The notes under the pieces: model-generated
What the model was told of the DNA's origin: nothing
The model's input: only the letters and a program-made list of their open reading frames with translations
The model's database searches: none
Translations under genes and position numbers: made by a program
Shown: piece by piece, positions 56,223 to 64,000 of the stretch
How the letters are laid out: each line of letters begins with the position of its first letter
Numbering within the stretch: position 1 is the first letter of the stretch
NCBI RefSeq assembly: GCF_021310995.1
Contig: NZ_CP054150.1
Span: forward strand, 2,356,001-2,420,000
Length of the DNA stretch: 64,000 bases
Source of the DNA: Agrobacterium vaccinii
GTDB taxonomy: Bacteria; Pseudomonadota; Alphaproteobacteria; Rhizobiales; Rhizobiaceae
Reading direction: 5' to 3'

Positions 56223-56495
56223 TTATCGGTCCAGCACGGCGCGGATCGTTTCCATCGCAGTCACCAGGCGGCGGGAAACCTCGCGGTTGACTTCTTCGAG
56301 GCGATTGGCTCGAAACTGCGACTGGTCGAGCTCCTGCGCCAGCCGTGCGCGGTCCACATGCACACGCTTCACCTCGCTCTCGACTTCGCCATTCTCGCGC
56401 TGACGCTCGATGCGCATATCGATGGCGTTCTCAAGGCTGTTGATGGCGGAGCCTAGCTCCGACAACGCGATCTGTATGGTTTTATCCGCCGTCAT
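56223..56495 (-). CDS. DUF4164-like coiled-coil protein
   Basis: The 90-residue protein is almost entirely heptad repeat (ALSELGSAINSLENAIDMRI, ARLAQELDQSQFRANRLEEV), with no signal or membrane segment. It corresponds to the small protein usually encoded just before zapA in Rhizobiales; the role is unproved but the operon suggests cell division. ATG 56495 follows GGAAG; a TTG four codons earlier is possible. Confidence 0.8.
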   Translation of the reverse strand: MTADKTIQIALSELGSAINSLENAIDMRIERQRENGEVESEVKRVHVDRARLAQELDQSQFRANRLEEVNREVSRRLVTAMETIRAVLDR

Positions 56496-56507
56496 CGTTT
56501 CTTCCAA

Positions 56508-56819
56508 ACCGCAAGCAGCAAGCCGAATCGTTATTGCTTGGTGTCAATCATGGCCCGTGCACGATATGACCTGATTAACGGCCACGTCAATCAAACCAAT
56601 ACATTCAAGCACTTTGCGCTGTGGATGAATGCAGCACGCCAAGGGCAGAAAGTTGGCGACGGCCTGAATATTGCCAAAATACGAAACGATTTTTGTTGCA
56701 GATCGAACTGCAAGCGGCGTTGGTTTTATTGACTCGCCCGCCCTACCTGCTATGGATCAACCCGCTTTTTGGATAGTCACAATGGCTATCTCCTTTCACC
56801 CGGAACAGACGGAAAAGCC
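56508..56819. other. Divergent intergenic region before tkt
   Basis: These 312 bases hold the promoters of the zapA unit and of tkt. For tkt a TTGACT (56729-56734), 16-base spacer and TATGGA (56751-56756) is plausible. Short open frames here lack ribosome sites. Confidence 0.4.
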
Positions 56820-58802
56820 ATGATTTCTCGCGATAAACACGACCGGATGGCCAATGCAATCCGCTTTCTTGCCATGGATGCTGTGGAGAAGGCCAATTCC
56901 GGCCACCCAGGCCTGCCAATGGGCGCTGCGGACGTGGCCACGGTTCTCTTCACGCGTTACCTGAAATTCGATCCGAAGGCATGGCAGTGGCCAGACCGCG
57001 ACCGCTTCGTGCTGTCGGCCGGCCACGGCTCCATGCTGCTTTACTCACTCCTTTACCTCACAGGGTACGAGGACATGACGATCGACGAGATCAAGCGTTT
57101 CCGTCAGCTTGGTTCCAAAACAGCCGGTCACCCCGAATATCATCACGCCACCGGCATCGAAACCACGACCGGTCCGCTGGGTCAGGGCATCGCCAATGCC
57201 GTCGGCATGGCCATTGCCGAGCGCAAGCTAGAAGAAGAATTCGGTTCCGATCTTCAGAGCCACTTCACCTACGCGCTGTGCGGCGATGGTTGCCTGATGG
57301 AAGGCATAAGCCATGAAGCGATTGCGCTGGCTGGCCACCTGAAGCTCAACAAGCTCGTGTTGTTCTGGGATAACAACAACATCACCATCGACGGTGAAGT
57401 CGGACTGTCGGACTCGACAGACCAGATCGCCCGCTTCAAGGCCGTTCACTGGAACACAATTGAGATCGACGGTCACGACCCGGAAGCGATTGCCAACGCC
57501 ATCGAAGCCGCCCACGCCTCCGACCGCCCAACCTTCATCGCCTGCAAAACCGTCATCGGTTTTGGCGCGCCAAACAAGCAGGGCACGCACAAGGTGCACG
57601 GCAACCCGCTAGGTGCCGAAGAAATCGCCGCTGCCCGCAAGAGCCTGAACTGGGAAGCCGAACCTTTCGTCATCCCGGAAGACGTGCTTGACGCCTGGCG
57701 TCTGGCTGGCCTGCGCTCCACCAAGACGCGCCAGGAGTGGGAAGCTCGCCTGGAAGCGACCGACGCCGACAAGAAGGCCGAGTTCAAGCGCCGCTTTGCC
57801 GGTGACCTGACTGGTAATTTCGACAGCTCCATCGACGCCTTCAAGAAGAAGGTTGCCGCCGATAACCCAACGGTTGCCACCCGCAAGGCATCTGAAGACA
57901 CGCTCGAAGTCATCAATGGCATTCTGGCCGAAACGATCGGCGGCTCTGCCGACCTGACGCCATCCAACAACACCAAGACGAGCCAGATGAAGTCGATCAC
58001 GCCGACCGATTTCTCGGGCCGTTACCTGCATTACGGCATCCGCGAACACGGCATGGCAGCAGCCATGAACGGTATTGCGCTGCATGGCGGTCTTATTCCT
58101 TACGCTGGCGGCTTCCTGATCTTCTCGGATTATTGCCGTCCTTCCATCCGCCTGGCAGCCCTCATGGGCATCCGCGTCGTTCACGTGTTGACGCACGACT
58201 CGATCGGCGTTGGCGAAGACGGCCCGACCCACCAGCCGGTCGAGCAGATTGCCGCACTTCGCGCCATTCCGAACCTTCTCGTCTTCCGCCCTGCGGATGA
58301 AACCGAAACGGCTGAAGCCTGGCAGTTCGCGCTGCACCAGAAGAACCGCCCGTCGGCACTGGCTCTCACCCGTCAGAACCTGGCTCCGGCCCGCAAGGAA
58401 TACGAGGAAAAGAACCTCGTCTCCTACGGCGCATACGAACTGGTTTCGGCAAGCGACGCCAAGGTCTCGATCTTTGCATCCGGTTCGGAAGTCGAGATTG
58501 CGCTGAAGGCTGCCGCCGACCTCAAGGTCAAGGGCATCTCCACCCGCGTCGTTTCTGTTCCCTGCTTCGAACTCTTCAAGGAGCAGCCGGAGACCTATCG
58601 CAAGGCGATCATCGGCAACTCGCCGGTCAAGGTTGGTGTCGAAGCCGCCATTCGTCAGGGCTGGGATTACTTCATCGGCAATGACGGCGCGTTTGTCGGC
58701 ATGCACTCCTTCGGCGCATCCGCCCCTGCCAAGGATCTCTACAAGCATTTCGGCATCACGGCAGAAGCCGTCGTTGCTGCGGCAGAAGCGAAGCTCGGCT
58801 GA
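56820..58802 (+). CDS. tkt: Transketolase
   Basis: The 660-residue ThDP enzyme transfers two-carbon units in the pentose phosphate pathway. Seen are [11 protein letters not shown], the catalytic His in [13 protein letters not shown], the ThDP/Mg motif [15 protein letters not shown] to WDNNNITID, the pyrimidine-domain [21 protein letters not shown] and the late [21 protein letters not shown] 56820 is chosen over 56769 because homologues begin shortly before the [20 protein letters not shown] segment. It is followed by gap 57 bases later. Confidence 0.97.
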   Translation: MISRDKHDRMANAIRFLAMDAVEKANSGHPGLPMGAADVATVLFTRYLKFDPKAWQWPDRDRFVLSAGHGSMLLYSLLYLTGYEDMTIDEIKRFRQLGSKTAGHPEYHHATGIETTTGPLGQGIANAVGMAIAERKLEEEFGSDLQSHFTYALCGDGCLMEGISHEAIALAGHLKLNKLVLFWDNNNITIDGEVGLSDSTDQIARFKAVHWNTIEIDGHDPEAIANAIEAAHASDRPTFIACKTVIGFGAPNKQGTHKVHGNPLGAEEIAAARKSLNWEAEPFVIPEDVLDAWRLAGLRSTKTRQEWEARLEATDADKKAEFKRRFAGDLTGNFDSSIDAFKKKVAADNPTVATRKASEDTLEVINGILAETIGGSADLTPSNNTKTSQMKSITPTDFSGRYLHYGIREHGMAAAMNGIALHGGLIPYAGGFLIFSDYCRPSIRLAALMGIRVVHVLTHDSIGVGEDGPTHQPVEQIAALRAIPNLLVFRPADETETAEAWQFALHQKNRPSALALTRQNLAPARKEYEEKNLVSYGAYELVSASDAKVSIFASGSEVEIALKAAADLKVKGISTRVVSVPCFELFKEQPETYRKAIIGNSPVKVGVEAAIRQGWDYFIGNDGAFVGMHSFGASAPAKDLYKHFGITAEAVVAAAEAKLG

Positions 58803-58859
58803 GGGCTTCGCGCCCTCGACCACCCATACAAAATCGAGATATTGACAGGGAGTATGTAA

Positions 58860-59870
58860 ATGACTGTAAAAGTTGCCATTAACGGTTTTGGTCGCATCGG
58901 CCGTAACGTCCTTCGCGCTATCGTGGAATCCGGCCGCACGGACATCGAAGTCGTTGCCATCAACGACTTAGGCCCGGTCGAAACCAATGCGCATCTGCTA
59001 CGCTACGACAGCATCCACGGCAAATTCCCGGCTGACGTGAAGGTCGAAGGCGACACGATCATCGTTGCTGGCGGCAAGCCGATCAAGGTCACAGCTGTGC
59101 GCGATCCAGCCCAGCTGCCGCACAAGGAACTCGGCGTCGATATCGCGCTGGAATGCACCGGCATCTTTGTTGCCCGTGACAAGGCAGCCGCTCACCTTAC
59201 CGCCGGTGCAAAGCGCGTCATCATCTCGGCGCCTGCCGAAGGTGCGGATCTGACGGTCGTCTTCGGTGTCAACCACGACCAGTTGACGAAGGACCACCTC
59301 GTCATCTCCAACGCATCCTGCACGACAAACTGCCTGGTTCCAGTCGTCAAGGTTCTGGATGACGTCGTCGGCATCGACCACGGCTTCATGACCACGATCC
59401 ACTCCTACACCGGCGACCAGCCAACGCTGGATACCATGCACAAGGACCTGTACCGCGCCCGCGCCGCTGCCCTGTCCATGATCCCGACCTCGACCGGCGC
59501 CGCCAAGGCCGTTGGCCTCGTACTGCCACACCTCAAAGGCAAGCTCGACGGCACGTCTATCCGCGTTCCAACGCCAAACGTCTCGGTCGTCGACTTCAAG
59601 TTCGTGGCCAAGAAGGCAACGACCGTCGAGGAAATCAACAACGCCATCAAGTCCGCCTCCAACGGCGCGCTGAAGGGCATCCTCGGCTATACCGACGAAC
59701 CATTGGTCTCCCGCGACTTCAACCACGACAGCCACTCTTCCATTTTCGCAACGGACCAGACAAAGGTCATGGAAGGCAACTTCGTGCGTATCCTGACCTG
59801 GTACGACAACGAATGGGGCTTCTCCAACCGTATGTCCGACACGGCAGTGGCGCTGGCCAAGACGATCTGA
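58860..59870 (+). CDS. gap: Glyceraldehyde-3-phosphate dehydrogenase
   Basis: The 336-residue enzyme has the Rossmann start [19 protein letters not shown], the catalytic Cys in [13 protein letters not shown], the catalytic His in [11 protein letters not shown] and the C-terminal [20 protein letters not shown] precedes the ATG. It shares a locus with tkt and pgk, with a HigBA pair and an antiporter gene between gap and pgk. A terminator follows. Confidence 0.98.
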   Translation: MTVKVAINGFGRIGRNVLRAIVESGRTDIEVVAINDLGPVETNAHLLRYDSIHGKFPADVKVEGDTIIVAGGKPIKVTAVRDPAQLPHKELGVDIALECTGIFVARDKAAAHLTAGAKRVIISAPAEGADLTVVFGVNHDQLTKDHLVISNASCTTNCLVPVVKVLDDVVGIDHGFMTTIHSYTGDQPTLDTMHKDLYRARAAALSMIPTSTGAAKAVGLVLPHLKGKLDGTSIRVPTPNVSVVDFKFVAKKATTVEEINNAIKSASNGALKGILGYTDEPLVSRDFNHDSHSSIFATDQTKVMEGNFVRILTWYDNEWGFSNRMSDTAVALAKTI

Positions 59871-59893
59871 TTTTTCGCAGATAGTGAATGAGC

Positions 59894-59925
59894 AAAACCC
59901 GGCGGGAGCGATCCTGCCGGGTTTT
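59894..59925. terminator. Terminator after gap
   Basis: A 14-base-pair stem (AAAACCCGGCGGGA with TCCTGCCGGGTTTT, one G-U pair) with a GCGA loop and A/T ends on both sides. It lies between convergent gap and higA, and can act on either strand. Confidence 0.9.
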
Positions 59926-59950
59926 GTGTTTTGGGACATCAGTTTTCAGG

Positions 59951-60283
59951 TTAGCCCAGCGCGGTCTGCTGATCGATTGGCTTACCGCTGAACGGCGCGA
60001 CATTGATCTCGCCTTCCCGCTTGCGCGCCTGCGCAATATCAAAGCTGTTCTGCATCCTCATCAACGTATCCATTGACACACCGAAGGCTTTCTCGATTCT
60101 CAACGCCATCTCCGAAGAGAGATGCGAGCGTTCATTCAGCAGAGCCGACAAGGCCGCTCTCGTGACACCGAGGACCTGCGCCGCAGCCGTGACAGATAGG
60201 CCTAGCGGTTCGATAATCTCGCTTTTGATGAAACCGCCGGGGTGAGCGGGGTTTTTCAGGCGGATGCCTTGCATCGCATTCAT
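59951..60283 (-). CDS. HigA-type antitoxin
   Basis: The 110-residue protein has a helix-turn-helix typical of HigA: HPGGFIKSEIIEPLGLSVTAAAQVLGVTRAALSAL, continuing LLNERSHLSSEMALRIEKAFG. ATG 60283 has an AGGAGG site 5 bases upstream, which overlaps the end of the toxin gene. The toxin precedes the antitoxin, as is usual for higBA. It should repress its own operon. Confidence 0.92.
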   Translation of the reverse strand: MNAMQGIRLKNPAHPGGFIKSEIIEPLGLSVTAAAQVLGVTRAALSALLNERSHLSSEMALRIEKAFGVSMDTLMRMQNSFDIAQARKREGEINVAPFSGKPIDQQTALG

Positions 60284-60292
60284 AGCCACCTC

Positions 60293-60583
60293 CTAGTGAT
60301 AGTCTTCATAGTCGAGATCGACAATCTCGATTTCCGCTTGATCGATCCGCAGCGTGATCCGCCAGTTCTTTGTAACGAACAGGCTCCAGGTGCCCTTGCG
60401 ATCACCGGTCAGTTGATGCGCCTTCCAGCTCGGAACCGTGCGTAATTCGTCTTCGCGTTCCATATCCTGAAGGAAAGAAACGATGCGAAGCAGTTTCGGC
60501 ACCACGGCCGCCTGCAAGCCGGACGCGTCATCGTCCTCGATCAAACGGCGCAAACCCTTATGGATCACGTTACGGATTTTCAT
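60293..60583 (-). CDS. HigB/RelE-type mRNA interferase toxin
   Basis: The 96-residue protein has the RelE-superfamily HigB layout: GLRRLIEDDDASGL near the start, VPSWKAHQLTGDRKGTWSLFV in the middle and the catalytic-side segment NWRITLRI, then DLDYEDYH. It would cleave ribosome-bound mRNA when freed from HigA. It is the first gene of the pair. Three residues outside the core are acidic but I see no truncation. Confidence 0.9.
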   Translation of the reverse strand: MKIRNVIHKGLRRLIEDDDASGLQAAVVPKLLRIVSFLQDMEREDELRTVPSWKAHQLTGDRKGTWSLFVTKNWRITLRIDQAEIEIVDLDYEDYH

Positions 60584-60907
60584 GAGATCAAACTAACAAT
60601 TGGAATGAAAAGCGTCAAGCTACACTATACACCATATGCCTAATTTACGTAACGTCAAATCAATCTGCAAACCGTCATTTTCCTCCTCGCTCGCCTTGCT
60701 CTGGTCCATATTCGCCCGGAAAAATCCAACTAGGGATTCGGTCGCGTCGCTCTGCGCATCCTGCCCTGCCGTATCATTCGATACACCTCGCCTTGCCCTG
60801 CCCGCTGCGCGAAACCCCTGCGCCGTGGCCGTCCAAAACGTGGCGCATTGACTGCTGACGTGCGGGAGCATGTGCGCCACGCGGCCTTTCAGGAAAAGGA
60901 CGTGTGC
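60584..60907. other. Intergenic region between higB and the antiporter
   Basis: These 324 bases carry the higBA promoter on one strand and the antiporter promoter on the other. A minus-strand open frame at 60620-60880 has no ribosome site or recognisable fold and is not called. I see no other feature. Confidence 0.4.
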
Positions 60908-62782
60908 GTGGAATCGTTTTATTTATTGCTGCTCGTCGCCACCGTCCTCGTTCTTGTCGCTGCCTTTTCCAGCCTCATCGCCTACCGCTTTGGCGCGCCG
61001 CTGCTGCTTCTTTTCCTGATGATAGGCCTTGCAGCGGGCACAGATGGGCTGGGCATTCATTTCAGCAACAATCCGCTGGCCTACATGCTGGGCTCGCTGG
61101 TGCTGGCCGTTATCCTGTTCGATAGCGGCTTCGGCACATCGATCCAGTCTTTCAAGCTGTCCGCCGGGCCATCCATTTCTTTGGCCACTGTCGGCGTGGT
61201 GCTGACATCGGTGTTTTTTGCAGGTGCCGCAGCCCTGCTTCTCGGCTTCTCCTGGCTGGAAGGCCTGTTGCTGGGCTCCATCGTCGCCTCCACGGATGCG
61301 GCCGCAGTGTTCTTTCTGCTGCGCATCGGCGGTATTCATATCCGCGATCAGGTGCGCTCCACCCTTGAAGTCGAATCCGGCACCAACGATCCAATGGCGA
61401 TTTTCCTGACTGTCGCGCTCGTGGAAGTCGTCTCGAAAGGTCAGGGCATTGCGGGTTTCGATACCAGCTTCCTTCTCCTGTTCATGCAGGAAATGGCGTT
61501 GGGCGTCATCTTCGGCTTGGGCGGCGGGCTGATGATCGTCACTGTCGTCAACCGCTTTCAGGTGGATCGCGGCCTTGTGCCGATCCTTGTTCTAGCGTTG
61601 GCGCTGCTGGTATTTTCCGCCACCGGAGCGTTGCATGGCAGCGGTTTTCTGGCGGTCTATGTCGCGGGCATCGTTGCAGGCAATCGCAAGATTTTCGCCA
61701 AGGGCGCCATCCGCCGATTTCATGAGGGCATGACGTGGCTGGCGCAGATCATCATGTTCTTGATGCTCGGCCTTCTCGCAACGCCCTCGCAGTTTCCTGC
61801 CATCATCGTGCCTGCAGTGTTACTTGCGCTGTTCCTCATCTTCATCGCAAGACCGTTGGCCGTGTGGCTCAGCCTCATGCCCTTCAACTATACCCAGCAG
61901 GAAACGACCTTCGTCGCCTGGGTGGGCTTGCGCGGTGCTGTCTCCATTCTGCTGGCCATTCTGCCAGCACTGGGCGGGTTGCAAGGTGCGGAAACCTATT
62001 TCAACGCGGCGTTCATCATCGTTCTCGTTTCGCTTCTGTTGCAGGGCTGGACCATCAAACCCGTTGCCACACGCCTCGGCCTCATCGTGCCGCCGCGCAT
62101 GGGCGATGTCGACAAACTCGAAGTGGACCTGCCCGGTACCGCCACCCACGAACTGGTATCCTACCGCGTTGCAAAAGGCAGCGCGGTGTTACAGGGGGAG
62201 CGCATTCCGCGCTGGGCCATGCCGTCGCTGGTGGTGCGGGAGGGCAAGTCCATTCGCTATCAATATGCTGGTCGCCTGCGCGAAAACGATCTGGTCTATC
62301 TCTTCGTCATTCCCATCAATTCACGGCTTCTCGACCGGCTGTTTGCCAGCGCAAAACCGGTGACAAAGGATGACGAAGACCTGTTCGGCACTTTCGCCAT
62401 CTCGCCCCAGCGCCCCGCGCGAGAACTGGATGCCTCCTATGGGCCGGGCCTTTTGACCATGCAGGAGCAATCGCTGACGGTTGCCGAGCTCATCACCAGC
62501 CGTCTGGGCGGCAAGGCCGAATATGCCGACCGTGTGCGCCTGGGCTCATTGATCCTCATCGTCCGAGATCTCGATGAGAACCACGCCATTTCCAGCGTCG
62601 GCATTTCACTGGAACCTGTGGAGCCCGCCATCACCCTGCCCGTCTTCATCAGCCTGAAGGAAATCGTCCACCGAACACGCAGCCATTTTGCCGAGAAACG
62701 GCGTACGCGCCGCGCAGCAGCCACCGGTAACCCCATACCAGTGGCGGGCGACGACAGTACGCAGGCAGAAAATGATCGTTGA
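60908..62782 (+). CDS. Potassium/proton antiporter, CPA1 family (NhaP2-like)
   Basis: The protein of about 624 residues has roughly 12 membrane segments, with the CPA1 core [17 protein letters not shown] and [15 protein letters not shown] (the Asp residues of the ion site). The cytoplasmic part carries a TrkA-C (RCK_C) domain and a CorC/HlyC-like domain ([19 protein letters not shown]), the layout of NhaP2/CvrA. I take a GTG start at 60908, with AAAAGGA 8 bases upstream; a GTG at 60902 is possible. The frame above to 60848 has no membrane start. It lies 74 bases upstream of pgk. Confidence 0.88.
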   Translation: MESFYLLLLVATVLVLVAAFSSLIAYRFGAPLLLLFLMIGLAAGTDGLGIHFSNNPLAYMLGSLVLAVILFDSGFGTSIQSFKLSAGPSISLATVGVVLTSVFFAGAAALLLGFSWLEGLLLGSIVASTDAAAVFFLLRIGGIHIRDQVRSTLEVESGTNDPMAIFLTVALVEVVSKGQGIAGFDTSFLLLFMQEMALGVIFGLGGGLMIVTVVNRFQVDRGLVPILVLALALLVFSATGALHGSGFLAVYVAGIVAGNRKIFAKGAIRRFHEGMTWLAQIIMFLMLGLLATPSQFPAIIVPAVLLALFLIFIARPLAVWLSLMPFNYTQQETTFVAWVGLRGAVSILLAILPALGGLQGAETYFNAAFIIVLVSLLLQGWTIKPVATRLGLIVPPRMGDVDKLEVDLPGTATHELVSYRVAKGSAVLQGERIPRWAMPSLVVREGKSIRYQYAGRLRENDLVYLFVIPINSRLLDRLFASAKPVTKDDEDLFGTFAISPQRPARELDASYGPGLLTMQEQSLTVAELITSRLGGKAEYADRVRLGSLILIVRDLDENHAISSVGISLEPVEPAITLPVFISLKEIVHRTRSHFAEKRRTRRAAATGNPIPVAGDDSTQAENDR

Positions 62783-62856
62783 GCGGCTTGCACCTCGGGT
62801 CAAGCATAGTATGTTCGCGCGCAAAGCCATTCCATCAACGACAGCAGGATCGACCT

Positions 62857-64000
62857 ATGCCCGCCTTCAAGACCCTCGATCACCTCACCGATATCGCCGG
62901 AAAGCGCGTTCTTGTGCGCGTAGACCTCAACGTTCCGGTTGCTGACGGCAAGGTCACCGACAAGACCCGCATAGAACGCGTTGCCCCTACTATTCTCGAA
63001 CTGTCGAAAAAAGGCGCGAAAGTCATTCTGCTGGCCCATTTCGGTCGCCCGAAGGGTGAGCCCGTCGCCGACATGTCACTATCGCTCATCACCTCTGCTG
63101 TGGAAGAGGTTCTCGGCCATACCGTTCACTTCGCCTCGGACGCGATTGGAGAGCCTGCGGCAACCGCTGTTGCCGCCATGCAGAATGGCGACATTCTGCT
63201 TCTGGAAAACACCCGCTTCCACAAGGGCGAAGAAAAGAACGATGCCGCCTTCGTGGCCGAACTGGCAAAGAACGGCGATATCTACGTCAACGACGCCTTC
63301 TCCGCCGCCCACCGTGCCCACGCTTCCACCGAAGGTCTTGCGCGCCACCTGCCCGCTTACGCTGGCCGCACGATGCAGGCAGAGCTTGAAGCGCTGGAAA
63401 AGGGTCTCGGCGCACCTGCCCGCCCAGTCGTTGCCATCGTCGGCGGTGCAAAAGTCTCTTCCAAGATCGACCTGCTGATGAACCTCGTCAAGAAAGTCGA
63501 TGCGCTGGTCATCGGCGGCGGCATGGCCAACACCTTCCTTGCCGCACGCGGCACCCATGTCGGTAAGTCGCTCTGCGAGCATGATCTGGCCGAAACCGCC
63601 AAGCAGATCATGATCGAAGCCGCGACCGCAGGCTGCGCCATCGTGCTGCCAGAAGACGGCGTCGTTGCGCGTGAGTTCAAGGCCAATGCCGAAAACGAAG
63701 TCGTTGATATCAACGAAATCCCCGATGACGCAATGGTTCTGGACGTCGGTCCGAAATCCGTCGAAGCCATCAAGGGCTGGATTTCCCGCGCCGAAACGCT
63801 GGTCTGGAACGGCCCCCTCGGCGCCTTCGAAATCGCTCCCTTCGACAAGGCCACGGTCGCCGCTGCCCAGCATGCAGCCGAATGCACCAGAAACGGCAAA
63901 CTCGTCTCCGTCGCCGGTGGCGGCGATACGGTGGCCGCATTGAACCACGCGGGCGTGGCGGACGACTTCACCTACATCTCTACCGCAGGCGGTGCGTTCC
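62857..64000 (+). CDS. pgk: Phosphoglycerate kinase, truncated by window end
   Basis: The 381 codons visible contain [47 protein letters not shown] and [16 protein letters not shown]. The hinge and C-domain follow ([34 protein letters not shown]), up to the [12 protein letters not shown] nucleotide loop. About 15-20 residues are missing at the C-terminus, outside the window. The ATG at 62857 has AGGA about 8 bases upstream. It catalyses the ATP-producing step of glycolysis. Confidence 0.95.
   Translation, partial: MPAFKTLDHLTDIAGKRVLVRVDLNVPVADGKVTDKTRIERVAPTILELSKKGAKVILLAHFGRPKGEPVADMSLSLITSAVEEVLGHTVHFASDAIGEPAATAVAAMQNGDILLLENTRFHKGEEKNDAAFVAELAKNGDIYVNDAFSAAHRAHASTEGLARHLPAYAGRTMQAELEALEKGLGAPARPVVAIVGGAKVSSKIDLLMNLVKKVDALVIGGGMANTFLAARGTHVGKSLCEHDLAETAKQIMIEAATAGCAIVLPEDGVVAREFKANAENEVVDINEIPDDAMVLDVGPKSVEAIKGWISRAETLVWNGPLGAFEIAPFDKATVAAAQHAAECTRNGKLVSVAGGGDTVAALNHAGVADDFTYISTAGGAF

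Noticed and set aside
60620..60880. 86-codon open frame before the antiporter
   Set aside because: No ribosome site, no recognisable fold and unusual composition; more likely promoter region.

Overview
The window is dense, high-GC alphaproteobacterial chromosome with no phage, IS element or CRISPR array that I can see. Several features point to a Rhizobiaceae genome of the Agrobacterium/Rhizobium type: ybgC-tolQRAB-pal-cpoB-tilS-ftsH-glmM in the usual order, a 6S RNA downstream of zapA, a neighbouring tkt-gap-pgk set, an HWE histidine kinase, OpgC, an Omp25/RopB-like porin, serC-serA, and recurring promoters of the general-stress sigma factor (EcfG type). The genus is an inference from gene content, not from a search.

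Layout. 1-5191: tricarboxylate transport locus, with a divergent TctD/TctE two-component pair, an orphan periplasmic binding protein and tctCBA. 5261-12278: general stress block (small lipoprotein, Dps, CsbD, single-domain response regulator plus HWE kinase, PepSY-like protein, glycine-zipper stress protein, large catalase KatE); most transcription units here are preceded by a GGAAC-N16/17-(C)GTT element. 12309-20257: four-gene, tightly coupled cluster of glycan genes with two unusual fusions, a 1080-residue glycosyltransferase/Gfo-Idh-MocA/MDR protein and a 747-residue glycosyltransferase/GH-A hydrolase. It ends one base from the CCA end of an elongator tRNA-Met gene. 20259-28508: tRNA-Met, mnmA, opgC, a Tim44-domain protein, serA, serC with a leader, and a porin. 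28958-30916: membrane GGDEF-EAL protein. 30964-44265: glmM, ftsH, tilS, cpoB, pal, tolB, tolA, tolR, tolQ, ybgC, two tandem Nudix hydrolases, DinB and DUF2945 proteins. 44317-48144: metallophosphoesterase, then ruvB, a VapC/AbrB toxin-antitoxin pair, ruvA and ruvC. 48361-56495: luciferase-like oxidoreductase, degenerate adenylate kinase, YebC, stress FMN-binding protein, MBL hydrolase, a YmdB-like/ygfA/CNNM operon, 6S RNA, zapA and a coiled-coil gene. 56820-64000: tkt, gap, a HigBA pair, a K+/H+-type antiporter and pgk (cut by the window end).

The most original material is the fused glycan cluster (12309-20257), whose product cannot be named from sequence. Next come the repeated stress-sigma promoters, including one ahead of opgC, and the toxin-antitoxin pair set inside the ruvCAB operon.
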